Shown: positions 34,518-44,006, counted from the stretch's first letter. The stretch: DNA of 64,000 nucleotides from Streptomyces albireticuli (GCF_021228125.1 NZ_JAJQQS010000019.1:1-64000), one strand, 5' to 3'. Numbers and translations are program-made. The notes: a model not told the origin generated them from the sequence alone.

Positions 34518-36641
34518 TCACACACCTGGCGCTCCCGAGAGCAGTACGCGGTCCGGCCGGATGGGCAGGTCGCGGTGGCGTACGCCCGTCGCGTGCCACA
34601 CCGCGTTGGCGACGGCCGCCGCGGCGCCCACGATGCCGATCTCGCCGATGCCCTTGATCCCGACCGGGTCGTCCGGGTCCGGGTCGTCGATCCAGTGCGC
34701 CTCCACGTCCGGTACGTCGGCGTGCGTGGCGACGTGGTACCCGGCGAGGTCGGCGCCGTAGTGGCCGCCGGAGGCGGCGTCCCGGACCGCTTCCTCGTGG
34801 AGGGCCATGGAGATGCCCCAGACCATGCCGCCGACGAACTGGTTGCGGGCGGTGAGCGGGTTGACGATCCGGCCCGGCGCGAAGACGCCGAGCATGCGCC
34901 GCACCCGGACCTCGCCGGTGCCGGTGTCGACGGCGACCTCGGCGAACTGGGCTCCGTAGGAGTGCCGTTCCTTCGGGGGGAGCGCGTCGACGGCCGCGCT
35001 GGTGTCCGACCGCACCGTGATCCCCTGCGGCGGGACGCCGGTGCCCGCGGCGAGCCGTTCGCGCAGTCCGGCGGCCGCGGCGGTGATCGCCCACGCCCAG
35101 GAGCGGGTGCCCATCGAACCTCCGGCGATCATCGCCGGCCCGAAGTCGCTGTCCCCGATCCGTACCCGCACGCGGTCCGGCCCGGTCTCCAGCGCGTCGG
35201 CGGCCACCAGCGTGAGCGCGGTCCGCGCGCCGGTGCCGATGTCCGCCGCGGAGATCCGCACGGTGAAGGTCCCGTCCGCCTCCGCCGTCACGGCCGCCGT
35301 GGACGGCCGGGCCATCACGGGGAACGAGGCCGCCGCCGTGCCGGTGCCGAGCAGCCATCGGCCCTCGCGGCGCAGCCCCGGGCGGGGGTCGCGGTCCGCC
35401 CAGCCGAACCTGCGGGCGCCCTCACGGAAGCAGGCGAGCAGGCCGCGGTCGCTGAAGGGGAGGCCGGACACCGGCCCGCGCTCGGGCTCGTTGCGTGCGC
35501 GCAGCTCGATCGGGTCGACGCCGCACTTCTCGGCGAGTTCGTCGAACGCGGACTCGAGCGCGAACGAGCCCGGTGCCTCGCCGGGCGCGCGCATCCACGT
35601 CGGCGTCGGCACGTCGAGCCGCACGACCCGGTTGGCCGTGTGGTGGGCGGCCGCGTCGTACATCGCCCGCGCCACCGAGGCGCTCGGCTCGACGAACTCG
35701 TACACGGTGGAGGTGGCGCTCACGGAGCGGTGCTCCAGCGCGCGCAGTCGCCCGTCCGCGTCGGCGCCGAGTCTGATCCGCTGGGCGGTGGGACTGCGGT
35801 GTCCGGCGAGCGAGAACATCTGACGGCGCGTCATCACGACTCGGACGGGCCGCCCCAGGACCGTCGAGGCCATCACGGCGGCCACCTGATGGGCGCGGAT
35901 CCCCTTGCTCCCGAACCCTCCGCCGACGTGCTCGGACCGTACTCGCACCGACGCCGGGTCGAGCGAGAACAGCCGCGCGAGGTCGCCCGCGACCCAGGCG
36001 GCGCCCTGGTTGGAGTCGACGACCTCGAGTCGCCCGCCGTCCCGGCGGGCCGTGGCCGCGTGCGGCTCCATCGGGTGGTGGTGCTCTTCGGGGGTGCTGT
36101 ACTCCGCGTCCACGACGACGGCGGACGCGGTCAGTCCGGCCTCCAGGTCGCCCTTCCCCGTCACGGCCGGCACATGGCCGTCCACGTCGTACGCGTCCGG
36201 GCGCTCGCCGGTGAACACGGTGTCGTGCGGTTCCTCCTCGTAACGGACGACGAGCGCCTCGGCGGCCTCCCTGGCCTGCTCGGACGTCCCGGCGACGACC
36301 AGCGCCACCGGCCATCCCAGGTGCGGCACCCGGTCGTGCTGGAAGACGGCGCAGGACGGGTCCGGCGGGACACCCAGAAATCCGATGTAGCCCGTGTCGA
36401 CCCGCGGGGCGTTCCCGTGGTGGAGGACCGTGAGCACTCCCGGCATCGCGAGGACCCCGGCGGTCTCCACCGAGCGGACACGGCCGCGCGCGACCGTGGA
36501 CAGCACGAACCAGCCGTGCGCGAGATCGGCGAACCGCACCTCCCCGGCGTAGCGGGCCGCCCCGGTGACCTTCTCGCGGCCTTCCACCCGGGTGTGCGCG
36601 GTGCCTACGGAACCCTCGCGCGCCGTGGGGACGGTGGTCAT
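34518..36641 (-). CDS. Xanthine-dehydrogenase-family molybdopterin-binding subunit
   Basis: The product has 707 residues from ATG 36641. GREKVTGAARYAGEV is the usual N-terminus; EHVGGGFGSKG binds the cofactor, RAPGEAPGSFALES is the Arg-rich loop of the active site, and GIKGIGEIGIVGAA carries the catalytic Glu near the C-terminus. With the FAD and [2Fe-2S] subunits upstream it forms a three-subunit Mo hydroxylase of the YagTSR type, which oxidises purines, N-heterocycles or aldehydes. Ending 450 bases from the IclR gene, it probably lies outside the cluster. Confidence 0.9.
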   Translation of the reverse strand: MTTVPTAREGSVGTAHTRVEGREKVTGAARYAGEVRFADLAHGWFVLSTVARGRVRSVETAGVLAMPGVLTVLHHGNAPRVDTGYIGFLGVPPDPSCAVFQHDRVPHLGWPVALVVAGTSEQAREAAEALVVRYEEEPHDTVFTGERPDAYDVDGHVPAVTGKGDLEAGLTASAVVVDAEYSTPEEHHHPMEPHAATARRDGGRLEVVDSNQGAAWVAGDLARLFSLDPASVRVRSEHVGGGFGSKGIRAHQVAAVMASTVLGRPVRVVMTRRQMFSLAGHRSPTAQRIRLGADADGRLRALEHRSVSATSTVYEFVEPSASVARAMYDAAAHHTANRVVRLDVPTPTWMRAPGEAPGSFALESAFDELAEKCGVDPIELRARNEPERGPVSGLPFSDRGLLACFREGARRFGWADRDPRPGLRREGRWLLGTGTAAASFPVMARPSTAAVTAEADGTFTVRISAADIGTGARTALTLVAADALETGPDRVRVRIGDSDFGPAMIAGGSMGTRSWAWAITAAAAGLRERLAAGTGVPPQGITVRSDTSAAVDALPPKERHSYGAQFAEVAVDTGTGEVRVRRMLGVFAPGRIVNPLTARNQFVGGMVWGISMALHEEAVRDAASGGHYGADLAGYHVATHADVPDVEAHWIDDPDPDDPVGIKGIGEIGIVGAAAAVANAVWHATGVRHRDLPIRPDRVLLSGAPGV

Positions 36642-37630
36642 CGGGCGGCCTCCTCGGCGAGTCCGGTCAGCACCGCCACCATGAGGTTGCGGGTCAGTGC
36701 CACCTTGTACGCGTTGCGCGGCAGCGGGTTCGCCGCCGCGAGTTCGGCGTCCGCCGCGGCGGCGAACGCCTCGCCGTCGGCGCGCGCCCCGGTCAGCGCC
36801 CGTTCGGCGGCCCGGGCCCGCCACGGGCGGGACGCCACCGCCCCGAGGGCCAGGCGCGCCTCCCGGACCACGCCGCCCTCGACGTCCAGCGCGGCGGCCA
36901 CCGAGCCGATCGCGAACGCGTACGAGGCGCGCTCGCGCACCTTGCGGTAGCGGGAGCGGGCGGCGACCGGAGCCGGTGGCAGGATGACGCCGGTGATCAG
37001 CGCTCCCCGCGGCAGGGAGGTCTCCCGGTGCGGTGTGTCGCCCACGGGCACGTAGAACTCGGTGAGCGGCAGCTCGCCCGGCCCGTCGGCCGTCTCGTAC
37101 GAGACGACGGCGTCGAAGGCGGTCAGCGCCACGGCCATGTCCGAGGGGTGTACGGCCACGCAGTGGCCGGAGGCGCCCAGGATCGCGTGGTTGCGGTGCT
37201 CGCCCTCGACGGCGGGGCAGCCGCTCCCGGGGACGCGCTTGTTGCACGGGCGGGTCACGTCGGTGAAGTAGCCGCAGCGGGTGCGCTGAAGCAGGTTCCC
37301 GCCGACCGTGGCCATGTTGCGCAACTGCCCGGAGGCGCCGGCCAGGACGGCCTGGGCCAGCGCCGGGTAGCGGCGGCGGACCTCGGGGTGCGCGGCGAGG
37401 TCGCTGTTGGTGACGGTGGCGCCGATGCGCAAGCCCCCGTCCGCGGTCGGCTCGACGCGATTCAGGGGAAGTCCGCGCACGTCGACGAGGCGGGCGGGGC
37501 GTTCGACGCCGGCCTTCATGAGGTCGACGAGGTTGGTGCCGCCGCCGAGGAACCGGGCGTCGGAACCGGCGTCGAGCAGGGCGAGGGCGCCGGGGACGTC
37601 GAAGGCGCGCTGATAGGCGAACTCCTTCAC
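36638..37630 (-). CDS. Xanthine-dehydrogenase-family FAD-binding subunit
   Basis: The product has 330 residues. DARFLGGGTNLVDLMK and ATVGGNLLQRTRC are the FAD-binding loops of the family; two Cys pairs around TRCGYFTDVTRPCNKR probably bind an extra iron-sulfur cluster, as in the YagS subgroup. It overlaps the molybdenum subunit by four bases and the iron-sulfur subunit by four. It passes electrons from the [2Fe-2S] protein to an acceptor. Confidence 0.9.
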   Translation of the reverse strand: MKEFAYQRAFDVPGALALLDAGSDARFLGGGTNLVDLMKAGVERPARLVDVRGLPLNRVEPTADGGLRIGATVTNSDLAAHPEVRRRYPALAQAVLAGASGQLRNMATVGGNLLQRTRCGYFTDVTRPCNKRVPGSGCPAVEGEHRNHAILGASGHCVAVHPSDMAVALTAFDAVVSYETADGPGELPLTEFYVPVGDTPHRETSLPRGALITGVILPPAPVAARSRYRKVRERASYAFAIGSVAAALDVEGGVVREARLALGAVASRPWRARAAERALTGARADGEAFAAAADAELAAANPLPRNAYKVALTRNLMVAVLTGLAEEAAR

Positions 37631-38217
37631 GCGGGCGCCCTCTCGGTCCGCGTGCTGACGGTGGTCGGCGTGCTCTCCGCCCGTACGGCGGCCGCCCGGG
37701 CGACGGCCCGCACGATCGACACGTAGGCACCGCAGCGGCACAGGTTCCCGCTCATCCGTTCCCGTATCTCGTCGGCGGTCAAGGGGGGCGGCCCGGCTTC
37801 GGGCCGTATGTCGTCGGTGACGGCGCTCGGCCAGCCCGCCGCGTGCTCCTCGATCATCGCGACGGCCGAGCAGATCTGCCCGGGGGTGCAGTAGCCGCAC
37901 TGATAGCCGTCCAGGTCGAGGAACGCCTGCTGGGCGGGGTGCAGCCGCTCGCCGTCGGCGAGGCCCTCGACGGTGGTGATCGCGCGTCCCTCGGCCGCCA
38001 CGGCGAGTTGCAGGCAGGCCACGGCCCGGTGGCCGTCGAGCAGAACCGTGCAGGCGCCGCACTGCCCTTGGTCGCAGCCCTTCTTGGTGCCGGTCAGGTC
38101 GAGACGCTCGCGCAACGCGTCGAGCAGGGTGGTGCGGTGGTCCACGGTCAGCGTGTGCTTGTCGCCGTTGACGTCCAAGGTGACGGAGCTGTACGCCGGC
38201 GAGGGGGCTGGGGCCAT
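37627..38217 (-). CDS. Xanthine-dehydrogenase-family [2Fe-2S] subunit
   Basis: The product has 196 residues from the ATG at 38217 (MAPAPSPAYSSVTLDVNG). KKGCDQGQCGACTVLLDGHR is the plant-ferredoxin-type cluster site, and YQCGYCTPGQI with GNLCRCGAY the second, helical cluster site. No twin-arginine signal is visible, so the complex should be cytoplasmic, unlike E. coli PaoA. It is the first gene of the operon, divergent from the TetR gene across two operator-like palindromes. Confidence 0.9.
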   Translation of the reverse strand: MAPAPSPAYSSVTLDVNGDKHTLTVDHRTTLLDALRERLDLTGTKKGCDQGQCGACTVLLDGHRAVACLQLAVAAEGRAITTVEGLADGERLHPAQQAFLDLDGYQCGYCTPGQICSAVAMIEEHAAGWPSAVTDDIRPEAGPPPLTADEIRERMSGNLCRCGAYVSIVRAVARAAAVRAESTPTTVSTRTERAPA

Positions 38218-38457
38218 GATCAGCCTTCTTTCGCGGGTCCGGAGCACGTCGCGGGGGACGGACCGGACGCCGAATCAGGAGACGTACCGGGAGACTTGTG
38301 CGAGGACGAGCGGGAGGTGGCGCTTTACGGGGCTGTACCTGGCTGTACGTGGGCTGTATGTGGCGACGCGGTCCGGGAACACCGCCGGTGGCCTGGATCT
38401 TCGTGCCGGTGCCAAGAGCCACCGGCCGGCCGTGTCCGACGCTAAGGTGAGCACAAG

Positions 38458-38500
38458 CGGACAGCTGTCCGTATTTTCGGAGCGTAGTGGACAGTTGTCC
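38458..38500. promoter_or_regulatory. Twin palindromic operators between Mo-enzyme operon and TetR gene
   Basis: CGGACAGCTGTCCG (38458-38471) is a perfect 14-bp palindrome, and GGACAGTTGTCC (38489-38500) differs at one position of the 12-bp core. Their centres are 30 bases apart, three helix turns. They stand just before the TetR start and about 240 bases upstream of the operon start, the expected place for TetR autoregulation and operon control. Confidence 0.75.
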
Positions 38501-38511
38501 GGTTAACAAGG

Positions 38512-39123
38512 GTGGGATTCGGGCTCGCGCCGTCAGGAGGACGAGTGCAGGAGAAGAAGGGCGTGGCCCTGCGGACGGACGCGCGGCGGAACCGCGAGCG
38601 CATCCTGGAGGCGGCGGTGGCGGAGCTGACGCGCTGCGCGGACGCCCCGCTGAGCGTGATCGCCAGGAGGGCGGGCGTCGGACAGGGCACGTTCTACCGC
38701 AACTTCCCCAGCCGCGAAGCGCTCGTCCTCGAGATCTACCGCCACGAGATGCGGCAGGTCGCCGACGCCGCCGCCCACTTGCTCGAGACGCGGGAACCGG
38801 CCCGGGCCCTGCGCGAGTGGATGGACCGCCTCGCCCGGTTCGCCATGACCAAGGCCGGGCTGGCGGACGCCATCCGCATGGCCACCAGCGCCCCCGGAGG
38901 GCGGCCGAAGCCGGGCCACGCCCCGGTGACCTCCGCGGCCGGCCTCCTGCTCCGCGCCAACGAGGAGGCGGGCACCATCCGTCCGGGGGTGACCCCGGAC
39001 GACTTCTTCCTCGCCATCGCCGGCCTCTGGCAGCTCGACCCCCGCTCGGACTGGCAGCCGCGCGCCGCCCGGCTGCTGGACCTCGTCATGGACGGGCTGC
39101 GCGCGGGGGCGCCCGGGCGGTGA
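38512..39123 (+). CDS. TetR-family transcriptional regulator
   Basis: Up to 203 residues from the GTG at 38512; a GTG at 38545 (VQEKKGVALRTDARRN) is the more usual length and follows GGAGGA. RRNRERILEAAVAELT and LSVIARRAGVGQGTFYRNFPS form the TetR helix-turn-helix; the C-terminal part is the ligand and dimer domain. It diverges from the three-subunit Mo hydroxylase and should repress that operon through the palindromes next to it until the substrate appears. Confidence 0.88.
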   Translation: MGFGLAPSGGRVQEKKGVALRTDARRNRERILEAAVAELTRCADAPLSVIARRAGVGQGTFYRNFPSREALVLEIYRHEMRQVADAAAHLLETREPARALREWMDRLARFAMTKAGLADAIRMATSAPGGRPKPGHAPVTSAAGLLLRANEEAGTIRPGVTPDDFFLAIAGLWQLDPRSDWQPRAARLLDLVMDGLRAGAPGR

Positions 39124-39261
39124 GGGGCGGGCGGGACCGGGGGCCGGGATCCGCGTGCCGTCAGGGAGAATCGCCTGTTCAGGGCTGCGTGGGCTCCTTG
39201 GCCGGCAGGTTGAGCAGGCCGAGCAGGCCGAGCGGCAGGGCTGTCGCTCCGTACGCCGTCC

Positions 39262-39300
39262 CGGCCCCTCAGGACTCGAATCGGCCCCTCAGGACTCGAA
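39262..39300. repeat. 19-bp tandem duplication over the nitroreductase stop codon
   Basis: CGGCCCCTCAGGACTCGAA occurs at 39262-39280 and again at 39282-39300. The second copy includes the stop codon of the minus-strand nitroreductase gene, so a slipped-strand duplication copied the last codons into the 3' flank. It does not alter the protein. Confidence 0.85.
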
Positions 39301-40308
39301 CTCGAGGACGTCGCGCACAGGGCGGCGAGGCGTGGCCGGGCACTCCGGGCCGTACCCCAGGCGGAGGATCATCTGAACCTCGCCCGCCCCCGATCCGGGG
39401 TCCCGCAGGGGCCAGCGCAGGTCCGGCCATTCCAGAGCCTGCGTGGCGAACGAGGCGGAGAGCCCCTTCGAGGTGGCCAGGAGCAGGACACGTTCCATGG
39501 CCTGGCCCGCCCGTATCCAGTACGGGGCCCGGTCGCCTTCCGTGGCGAGCAGGGCCAGGCGCGGGTCGTCCTCGAAGGAGGTGGTGGGGACGCCGGCGGT
39601 GGGCTTTCCGCCGGAGAAGTCGCGCAGGGGAGCCCCTCCGCCGTCCTTGCGGGGCCCGAAGGCGTACTCCGGCACCCCGTCGGCGGCGTATCCCGGTGCC
39701 TCACCGGCGGCCGTGCGGGCCCCGGTCGGGCCGCGCCGGGTCCAGCGGGCCAGGTCCGCCGCGCTGCCGCTGTCGGTGAGGTTGCGGTTCTCGGCCTCCT
39801 CGGAGAGTTCCCGCACCCAGTCCAGGTGCCACGGGTCGGGGAAGGACAGCACGGCTCCTTCCCGGAAGGCGGCGTCGATCAGGGCCACCCGCACGGGCTC
39901 GGGGATGTCCGTCTTCGCGAAGGGGTACCGGCTGGTGTGCCGGCGCGCGATCGCCGGACGGAGCGCCGCGAGCCCGGCGTCCTCGACGCCCGCGCCGGTC
40001 GCCCGTACGGTCGCCAGCAGCGCGGGCTCGTCGGCCTCCGGAAGCAGCGTGACCTCCGCGTGCGCACCGGCGTGCGCCAGGGCGACACGGAGGTTGAACA
40101 AAGCCGCCCCGCACCCCATGTGCAGCGCGCGGGCCTCGGGGTCCGTGTGCGCCATCTTGCGGTCGAAGTCGGCGTACAGCCGGAAGGTGCGACGGCCCCG
40201 CGCGTAGCGGAAGCGCCACGGCTGCGCGTTGTGCATGGACGGAGCGGCGGTGGCCTCACGGACCAGTTCCGTCACACGCGAATCATCCATCATGAGTGGT
40301 GCGGTCAC
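39289..40308 (-). CDS. Acg-type nitroreductase-family protein
   Basis: I read 339 residues from the GTG at 40308, with GGAAGGGAG upstream; ATGs 15 and 18 bases further in are alternatives. APSMHNAQPWRFRY is the FMN-binding opening of the Acg/Rv3131 group of nitroreductase-like proteins, and the C-terminal GEVQMILRLGYGPE fits the family. Acg proteins have two nitroreductase halves in one chain and are dormancy or stress proteins in mycobacteria. Enzymatic activity for the group is uncertain. Confidence 0.82.
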   Translation of the reverse strand: MTAPLMMDDSRVTELVREATAAPSMHNAQPWRFRYARGRRTFRLYADFDRKMAHTDPEARALHMGCGAALFNLRVALAHAGAHAEVTLLPEADEPALLATVRATGAGVEDAGLAALRPAIARRHTSRYPFAKTDIPEPVRVALIDAAFREGAVLSFPDPWHLDWVRELSEEAENRNLTDSGSAADLARWTRRGPTGARTAAGEAPGYAADGVPEYAFGPRKDGGGAPLRDFSGGKPTAGVPTTSFEDDPRLALLATEGDRAPYWIRAGQAMERVLLLATSKGLSASFATQALEWPDLRWPLRDPGSGAGEVQMILRLGYGPECPATPRRPVRDVLEFES

Positions 40309-40597
40309 GGGAATCTCCCTTCCACCTGTGACGGACCCGCCGGAGGAGCCCTGTCCCCATGGTCCCTCCGGCACAGGGCAGGAGGGCCAGGGCCAGGAGT
40401 CCCTCTCCACGGGGCCGGCCGGCCCCCTTTCGCGTGGGACGAGGAGCGCCCTGGAACGATCGCCTCGCGCGGCCGCTCGGTGAACTCGCACGGCTCATTC
40501 GGCCGGAACGACCCCCCTTGCACTCCGGCACCGGGGTACCCGGCCGGACGCGGCCAGGGACCCCACGGTCGTCACGCCATCACAAGGGGAATCCGCT

Positions 40598-42028
40598 ATG
40601 CCCGATCCACAGCAGCACCAGGAAGCGCAGGCCGAGGCAGAGATCGAAGCACGGACAGAAGCGTTCTACGATCACGAGGACGATGTCTACCGGTCGTTCT
40701 GGGACAGCTCGGGGTCACTGCACTGGGGCTATTTCGCCGACCTGTCCCGGACGGATCCGGAGGCGTTCCTCGAAGCGAGCCAGCGGTGGACCGACCTCCT
40801 GCTGGACAGGAGCGGGATCGGCCCCGGCTCGCACGTCCTGGACATCGGTTGCGGCAACGGCACCACCGCCGCTTACCTGGCCCGGAGGACCGGTTGCCGG
40901 GTGACCGGCATCGACATCAGCGGTGTCCGCGTCGGCCACGCCCGGGCCCGGACGCACGCCTTGCCGAACGTCGACTTCCGCAAGGCGTCCGCCGCGCTGC
41001 TCCCCTTCGCCGACGGCACGTTCACCCATGTGTGGAGCCAGGCGACGCTGTACCACGTCCCGGACCGGGAGCGGGCCCTGGACGAAATCCACCGGGTCCT
41101 GGCCGAAGGCGGCACCCTCGTCCTCGACGACCTGGTCACCCCCTCGCCCTCGGTCACCGACACGGGGCGGCGCGTCGTCTACGACCGGCTCATGTTCGAA
41201 CCCGGCCCCAGCCACCAGGAGTACGAACGGGCCCTGCGCGACAAGGGCTTCGCGGTCCTCGACGGCGCCGACCTCACCCCGCACCTGCGCAAGAGCTACG
41301 AACTGCTGGCCGAACGGGCCCGGTCCGCCTCCCCGGCGCACTCCGCGGCCTACCGCCAGGTCACGTCCGCGATCGACGCCCAGGACGTGGGGTGGTCCGC
41401 CTTCGTGGCCGGCAAGGTCACCGACCGGCTGGCATGGGTCTACGAGGCTTCCGGGGACCTCACGCTCCGGGAGAAGTACGACGCCTGGTCCGCGACCTAC
41501 GAAGAAGACCTTCCCGGCTCCTACCGGGACTGCCCGCGCACCGCCGCCTCCCGCCTGGCCGACCTGCTCGGCGACAGGAACGCCCGGGTGCTGGACGTGG
41601 GCGCCGGCACCGGCCTGTGCGGCACGGCGCTGGCGGACCACGGCTTCCAGGACGTCACCGCCGTCGACCTGTCCGACGGCATGCTGCGGCAGGCGGCACG
41701 CAAACAGGTCTACCGCGAACTGGTGCGGCACGACATCGCGCGGCCCTTCCCGTGGGCGAAGGGGACCTTCGACGCGGCCGTGGCGAGCGGAGTGTTCACT
41801 TTCGGCCACGCCCGGGCGCCGGCGCTCGTGAACATCGCCGACCAGCTCCGGGAAGGGGGGATCCTCACGGTCACCTTCCGGGACGACTACCTGGACAGCG
41901 AGCCGGAGATCGAGCGGACGATCAGCGGCCTCCCGCTGCGGCTGAGGTCCCGCACCCCCATCACCGTGTTCGACGACACGCCCATGTCGGTGCTGACGTT
42001 CGAGAAGTGCGCGGAGGCGGTGGCATGA
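40598..42028 (+). CDS. Fused double SAM methyltransferase
   Basis: The product has 476 residues from ATG 40598, with AAGGGGA upstream. Two complete class I methyltransferase domains lie in series: VLDIGCGNGTTAAYLAR near 77 and VLDVGAGTGLCGTALADHG near 328. The first opens with FWDSSGSLHWGYFADL, the pattern of N-methyltransferases for glycine/sarcosine or related small amines; the second begins after about residue 285 (KYDAWSATYEEDL). Fused pairs of this kind carry out successive N-methylations. It overlaps the dioxygenase-like gene by four bases, so a methylated, probably trimethylated, amine is likely passed to it (inference). Confidence 0.85.
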   Translation: MPDPQQHQEAQAEAEIEARTEAFYDHEDDVYRSFWDSSGSLHWGYFADLSRTDPEAFLEASQRWTDLLLDRSGIGPGSHVLDIGCGNGTTAAYLARRTGCRVTGIDISGVRVGHARARTHALPNVDFRKASAALLPFADGTFTHVWSQATLYHVPDRERALDEIHRVLAEGGTLVLDDLVTPSPSVTDTGRRVVYDRLMFEPGPSHQEYERALRDKGFAVLDGADLTPHLRKSYELLAERARSASPAHSAAYRQVTSAIDAQDVGWSAFVAGKVTDRLAWVYEASGDLTLREKYDAWSATYEEDLPGSYRDCPRTAASRLADLLGDRNARVLDVGAGTGLCGTALADHGFQDVTAVDLSDGMLRQAARKQVYRELVRHDIARPFPWAKGTFDAAVASGVFTFGHARAPALVNIADQLREGGILTVTFRDDYLDSEPEIERTISGLPLRLRSRTPITVFDDTPMSVLTFEKCAEAVA

Positions 42029-43164
42029 CGCGGCCCGCGAAGGACGACGACCGGCTCGTCGACGTGTCCGGACGGAAGTTCCACCCGGCCTGGCTGCGCT
42101 ACAGCTGCCCGTGCGCCCGGTGCCGTCACCCCGAGTCGTTCCAGAAGACCTCCGACCTCAGCGACCGCCCGGAGCTCCCCGTGGCCGACCGCGTCGAGCT
42201 GGACAGCGAGGCGAACGAGCTCCGCGTCGACTGGCGGGAACAGCCCGCGCACCGCAGCCACTACCCGCTGGACTGGCTGCTCCTGCACGGGCCGGGACAA
42301 GCGGGAGAACAGGGGGCGGCCGGCCTCGACCACACGGTCCACTGGGACGCGCGGACCCTGCGCGCCCGGGGCGTGCGGTGGCACGAAGCGGAGGCTTGTG
42401 GCACCGACGGCGGCCCCTGGTTCGACGACCTCCGGTCCGTAGGATTCGCGCTGCTGACCGGCCTCACACCGCAAGGGCTGGAACGGCTGCTGACCGGCCT
42501 CGCCCCCGTCTTCCACACCGAATACGGCCGGCAGGCGGACGTCAAAGCGGTACCGGGCGCCGAGGACCTCGCCGAGACGGAAAGCGCGCTGCCGGCTCAC
42601 ACCGACTACCCGTACAAGGTGACGGGCCCGCTGACCCAGTTCTGCTACTACGCGGAGAACCGGGCCACGGGAGGCGAGTTCTTCCTGGTGGACGGCTTCA
42701 AAGCGCTGGAGGACTTCCGGCGGGACCACCCCGGCTGGTTCGACCTGCTGGTCTCCTCACCCGTGGAATTCGAGCAGGTCTACACCTCGTGGCGCTATCT
42801 GTACCGTGTGCGGCGCCCCGTCATCACCCTCGACGGCCGGGGCGCGATCGAGGCGATCCACCTGGGCCACTCCCACGCCTGGGCCTGGGACGTCGCGCCC
42901 GAGCTCTGCGGTGAGTTCTACCGCGCGTATCACGGGCTGGTCCGGCACCTGGGCGACGAGCGCTATCGCTGGGCCCACCGTTTCGCCGACGGCGAGTGCG
43001 CGGTGTTCCGCAACAACCGGATCCTGCACGGCAGGAACGCCTTCGACCCCCGCACCGGGGTCCGCCACCTCATCACGGCCTACGTACCGTGGCAGCAACT
43101 GGAATCCAGGATCAGGTTCCACGAGGAACGGCGCTTCTACTTCTCCCCGCGCGAGCGGAAATGA
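42025..43164 (+). CDS. Gamma-butyrobetaine dioxygenase-like Fe(II)/2-oxoglutarate enzyme
   Basis: The product has 379 residues. The N-terminal DUF971-type domain has SCPCARC (28-33) with a downstream His, the zinc site of gamma-butyrobetaine and trimethyllysine hydroxylases. The C-terminal TauD fold carries HTD at 192-194 and a distal His in RILHGRNAFD, the iron facial triad. Known members hydroxylate gamma-butyrobetaine to carnitine or trimethyllysine to its 3-hydroxy form. Linked by a four-base overlap to a double methyltransferase, it would hydroxylate that enzyme's quaternary ammonium product. The real substrate cannot be read from sequence. Confidence 0.85.
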   Translation: MTRPAKDDDRLVDVSGRKFHPAWLRYSCPCARCRHPESFQKTSDLSDRPELPVADRVELDSEANELRVDWREQPAHRSHYPLDWLLLHGPGQAGEQGAAGLDHTVHWDARTLRARGVRWHEAEACGTDGGPWFDDLRSVGFALLTGLTPQGLERLLTGLAPVFHTEYGRQADVKAVPGAEDLAETESALPAHTDYPYKVTGPLTQFCYYAENRATGGEFFLVDGFKALEDFRRDHPGWFDLLVSSPVEFEQVYTSWRYLYRVRRPVITLDGRGAIEAIHLGHSHAWAWDVAPELCGEFYRAYHGLVRHLGDERYRWAHRFADGECAVFRNNRILHGRNAFDPRTGVRHLITAYVPWQQLESRIRFHEERRFYFSPRERK

Positions 43165-43916
43165 CCGTAGGGCAGGAACTCCTGCTCGTCCTGGCAGGGC
43201 TGGGGGCGGGCGTCATGAACACGGTGGTGGGTTCCGGGACGCTCATCACCTTCCCGGCGCTGCTGGCGGCCGGCCTGCCCCCGGTCACCGCGAACGTGGT
43301 CAACAACATCGGCCTGGCCCCCGGCTCGCTCAGCGGCGCCGTCGGCTACCGCGACCAGGTGCCGCCACCGCCGCGCCGTACGCTCACCCTGGCCGCGGCG
43401 GCCGCGGTCGGCGCGGTCGCCGGCGCGCTGCTGTTGCTGACTCTGCCCTCCACCGTGTTCCGGGCCGTCGCACCGGCCCTCATCGGCCTCGCCGTACTCC
43501 TGGCGGCACTCCAGCCACGGCTCAACCAGGCACTCCTGGTCCGGCACCCCGCCCCGTCGACCCGCGCCGCCGTCCCCCTGACGCTCGCGGTACTCCTCAC
43601 CAGCGTGTACGGCGGCTACTTCGGAGCGGGCCAGGGAGTCCTGTTGTTCGCCTGCATGAGCATCCTCATGCGCGAGCCGCTGCAGCAGGTCAACGGACTC
43701 AAGAACACCCTCCAGGCGGTCGACAACACCGTCTCGGCACTCATCTTCTCCTGCACGGCCCACGTCAACTGGACCGCCGCACTGCTGCTCGCCTCCGGCG
43801 CGACCGCCGGCGGACAGATCGGCGCCCGCGCGGGACGGAGACTCTCGGCCACCGCGCTGCGCGTCATCGTGGTCGCTGTCGGCCTCGCCGGGCTCGTCCA
43901 CTTGGCGCGCGGGTGA
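43161..43916 (+). CDS. TauE/SafE-family membrane exporter
   Basis: The product has 251 residues, seven to eight predicted membrane helices, arranged as two repeats: GLGAGVMNTVVGSGTLITFPALLAAGL in the first and GGYFGAGQGVLLF in the second, the TauE/SafE signatures. The family moves sulfite, sulfoacetate or other organic anions. Start ATG 43161 overlaps the dioxygenase stop by four bases. It should export or import the compound made by the two enzymes upstream. Confidence 0.88.
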   Translation: MTVGQELLLVLAGLGAGVMNTVVGSGTLITFPALLAAGLPPVTANVVNNIGLAPGSLSGAVGYRDQVPPPPRRTLTLAAAAAVGAVAGALLLLTLPSTVFRAVAPALIGLAVLLAALQPRLNQALLVRHPAPSTRAAVPLTLAVLLTSVYGGYFGAGQGVLLFACMSILMREPLQQVNGLKNTLQAVDNTVSALIFSCTAHVNWTAALLLASGATAGGQIGARAGRRLSATALRVIVVAVGLAGLVHLARG

Positions 43917-44006
43917 CGGACGCGCAACGTGGCGCGGCGTGAGGCGCGGGTAGCCACGGCCACGCGCCTTCCAGGGACCGGGCGCGCCGTCGAGCAGTCG
44001 GCCGCC

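Noticed and set aside
34515..36950. 811-codon open frame on the plus strand
   Set aside because: It runs antisense through the Mo-enzyme subunits, where high third-position GC keeps the opposite strand open. Its translation is low-complexity Arg/Gly/His-rich and matches no family.
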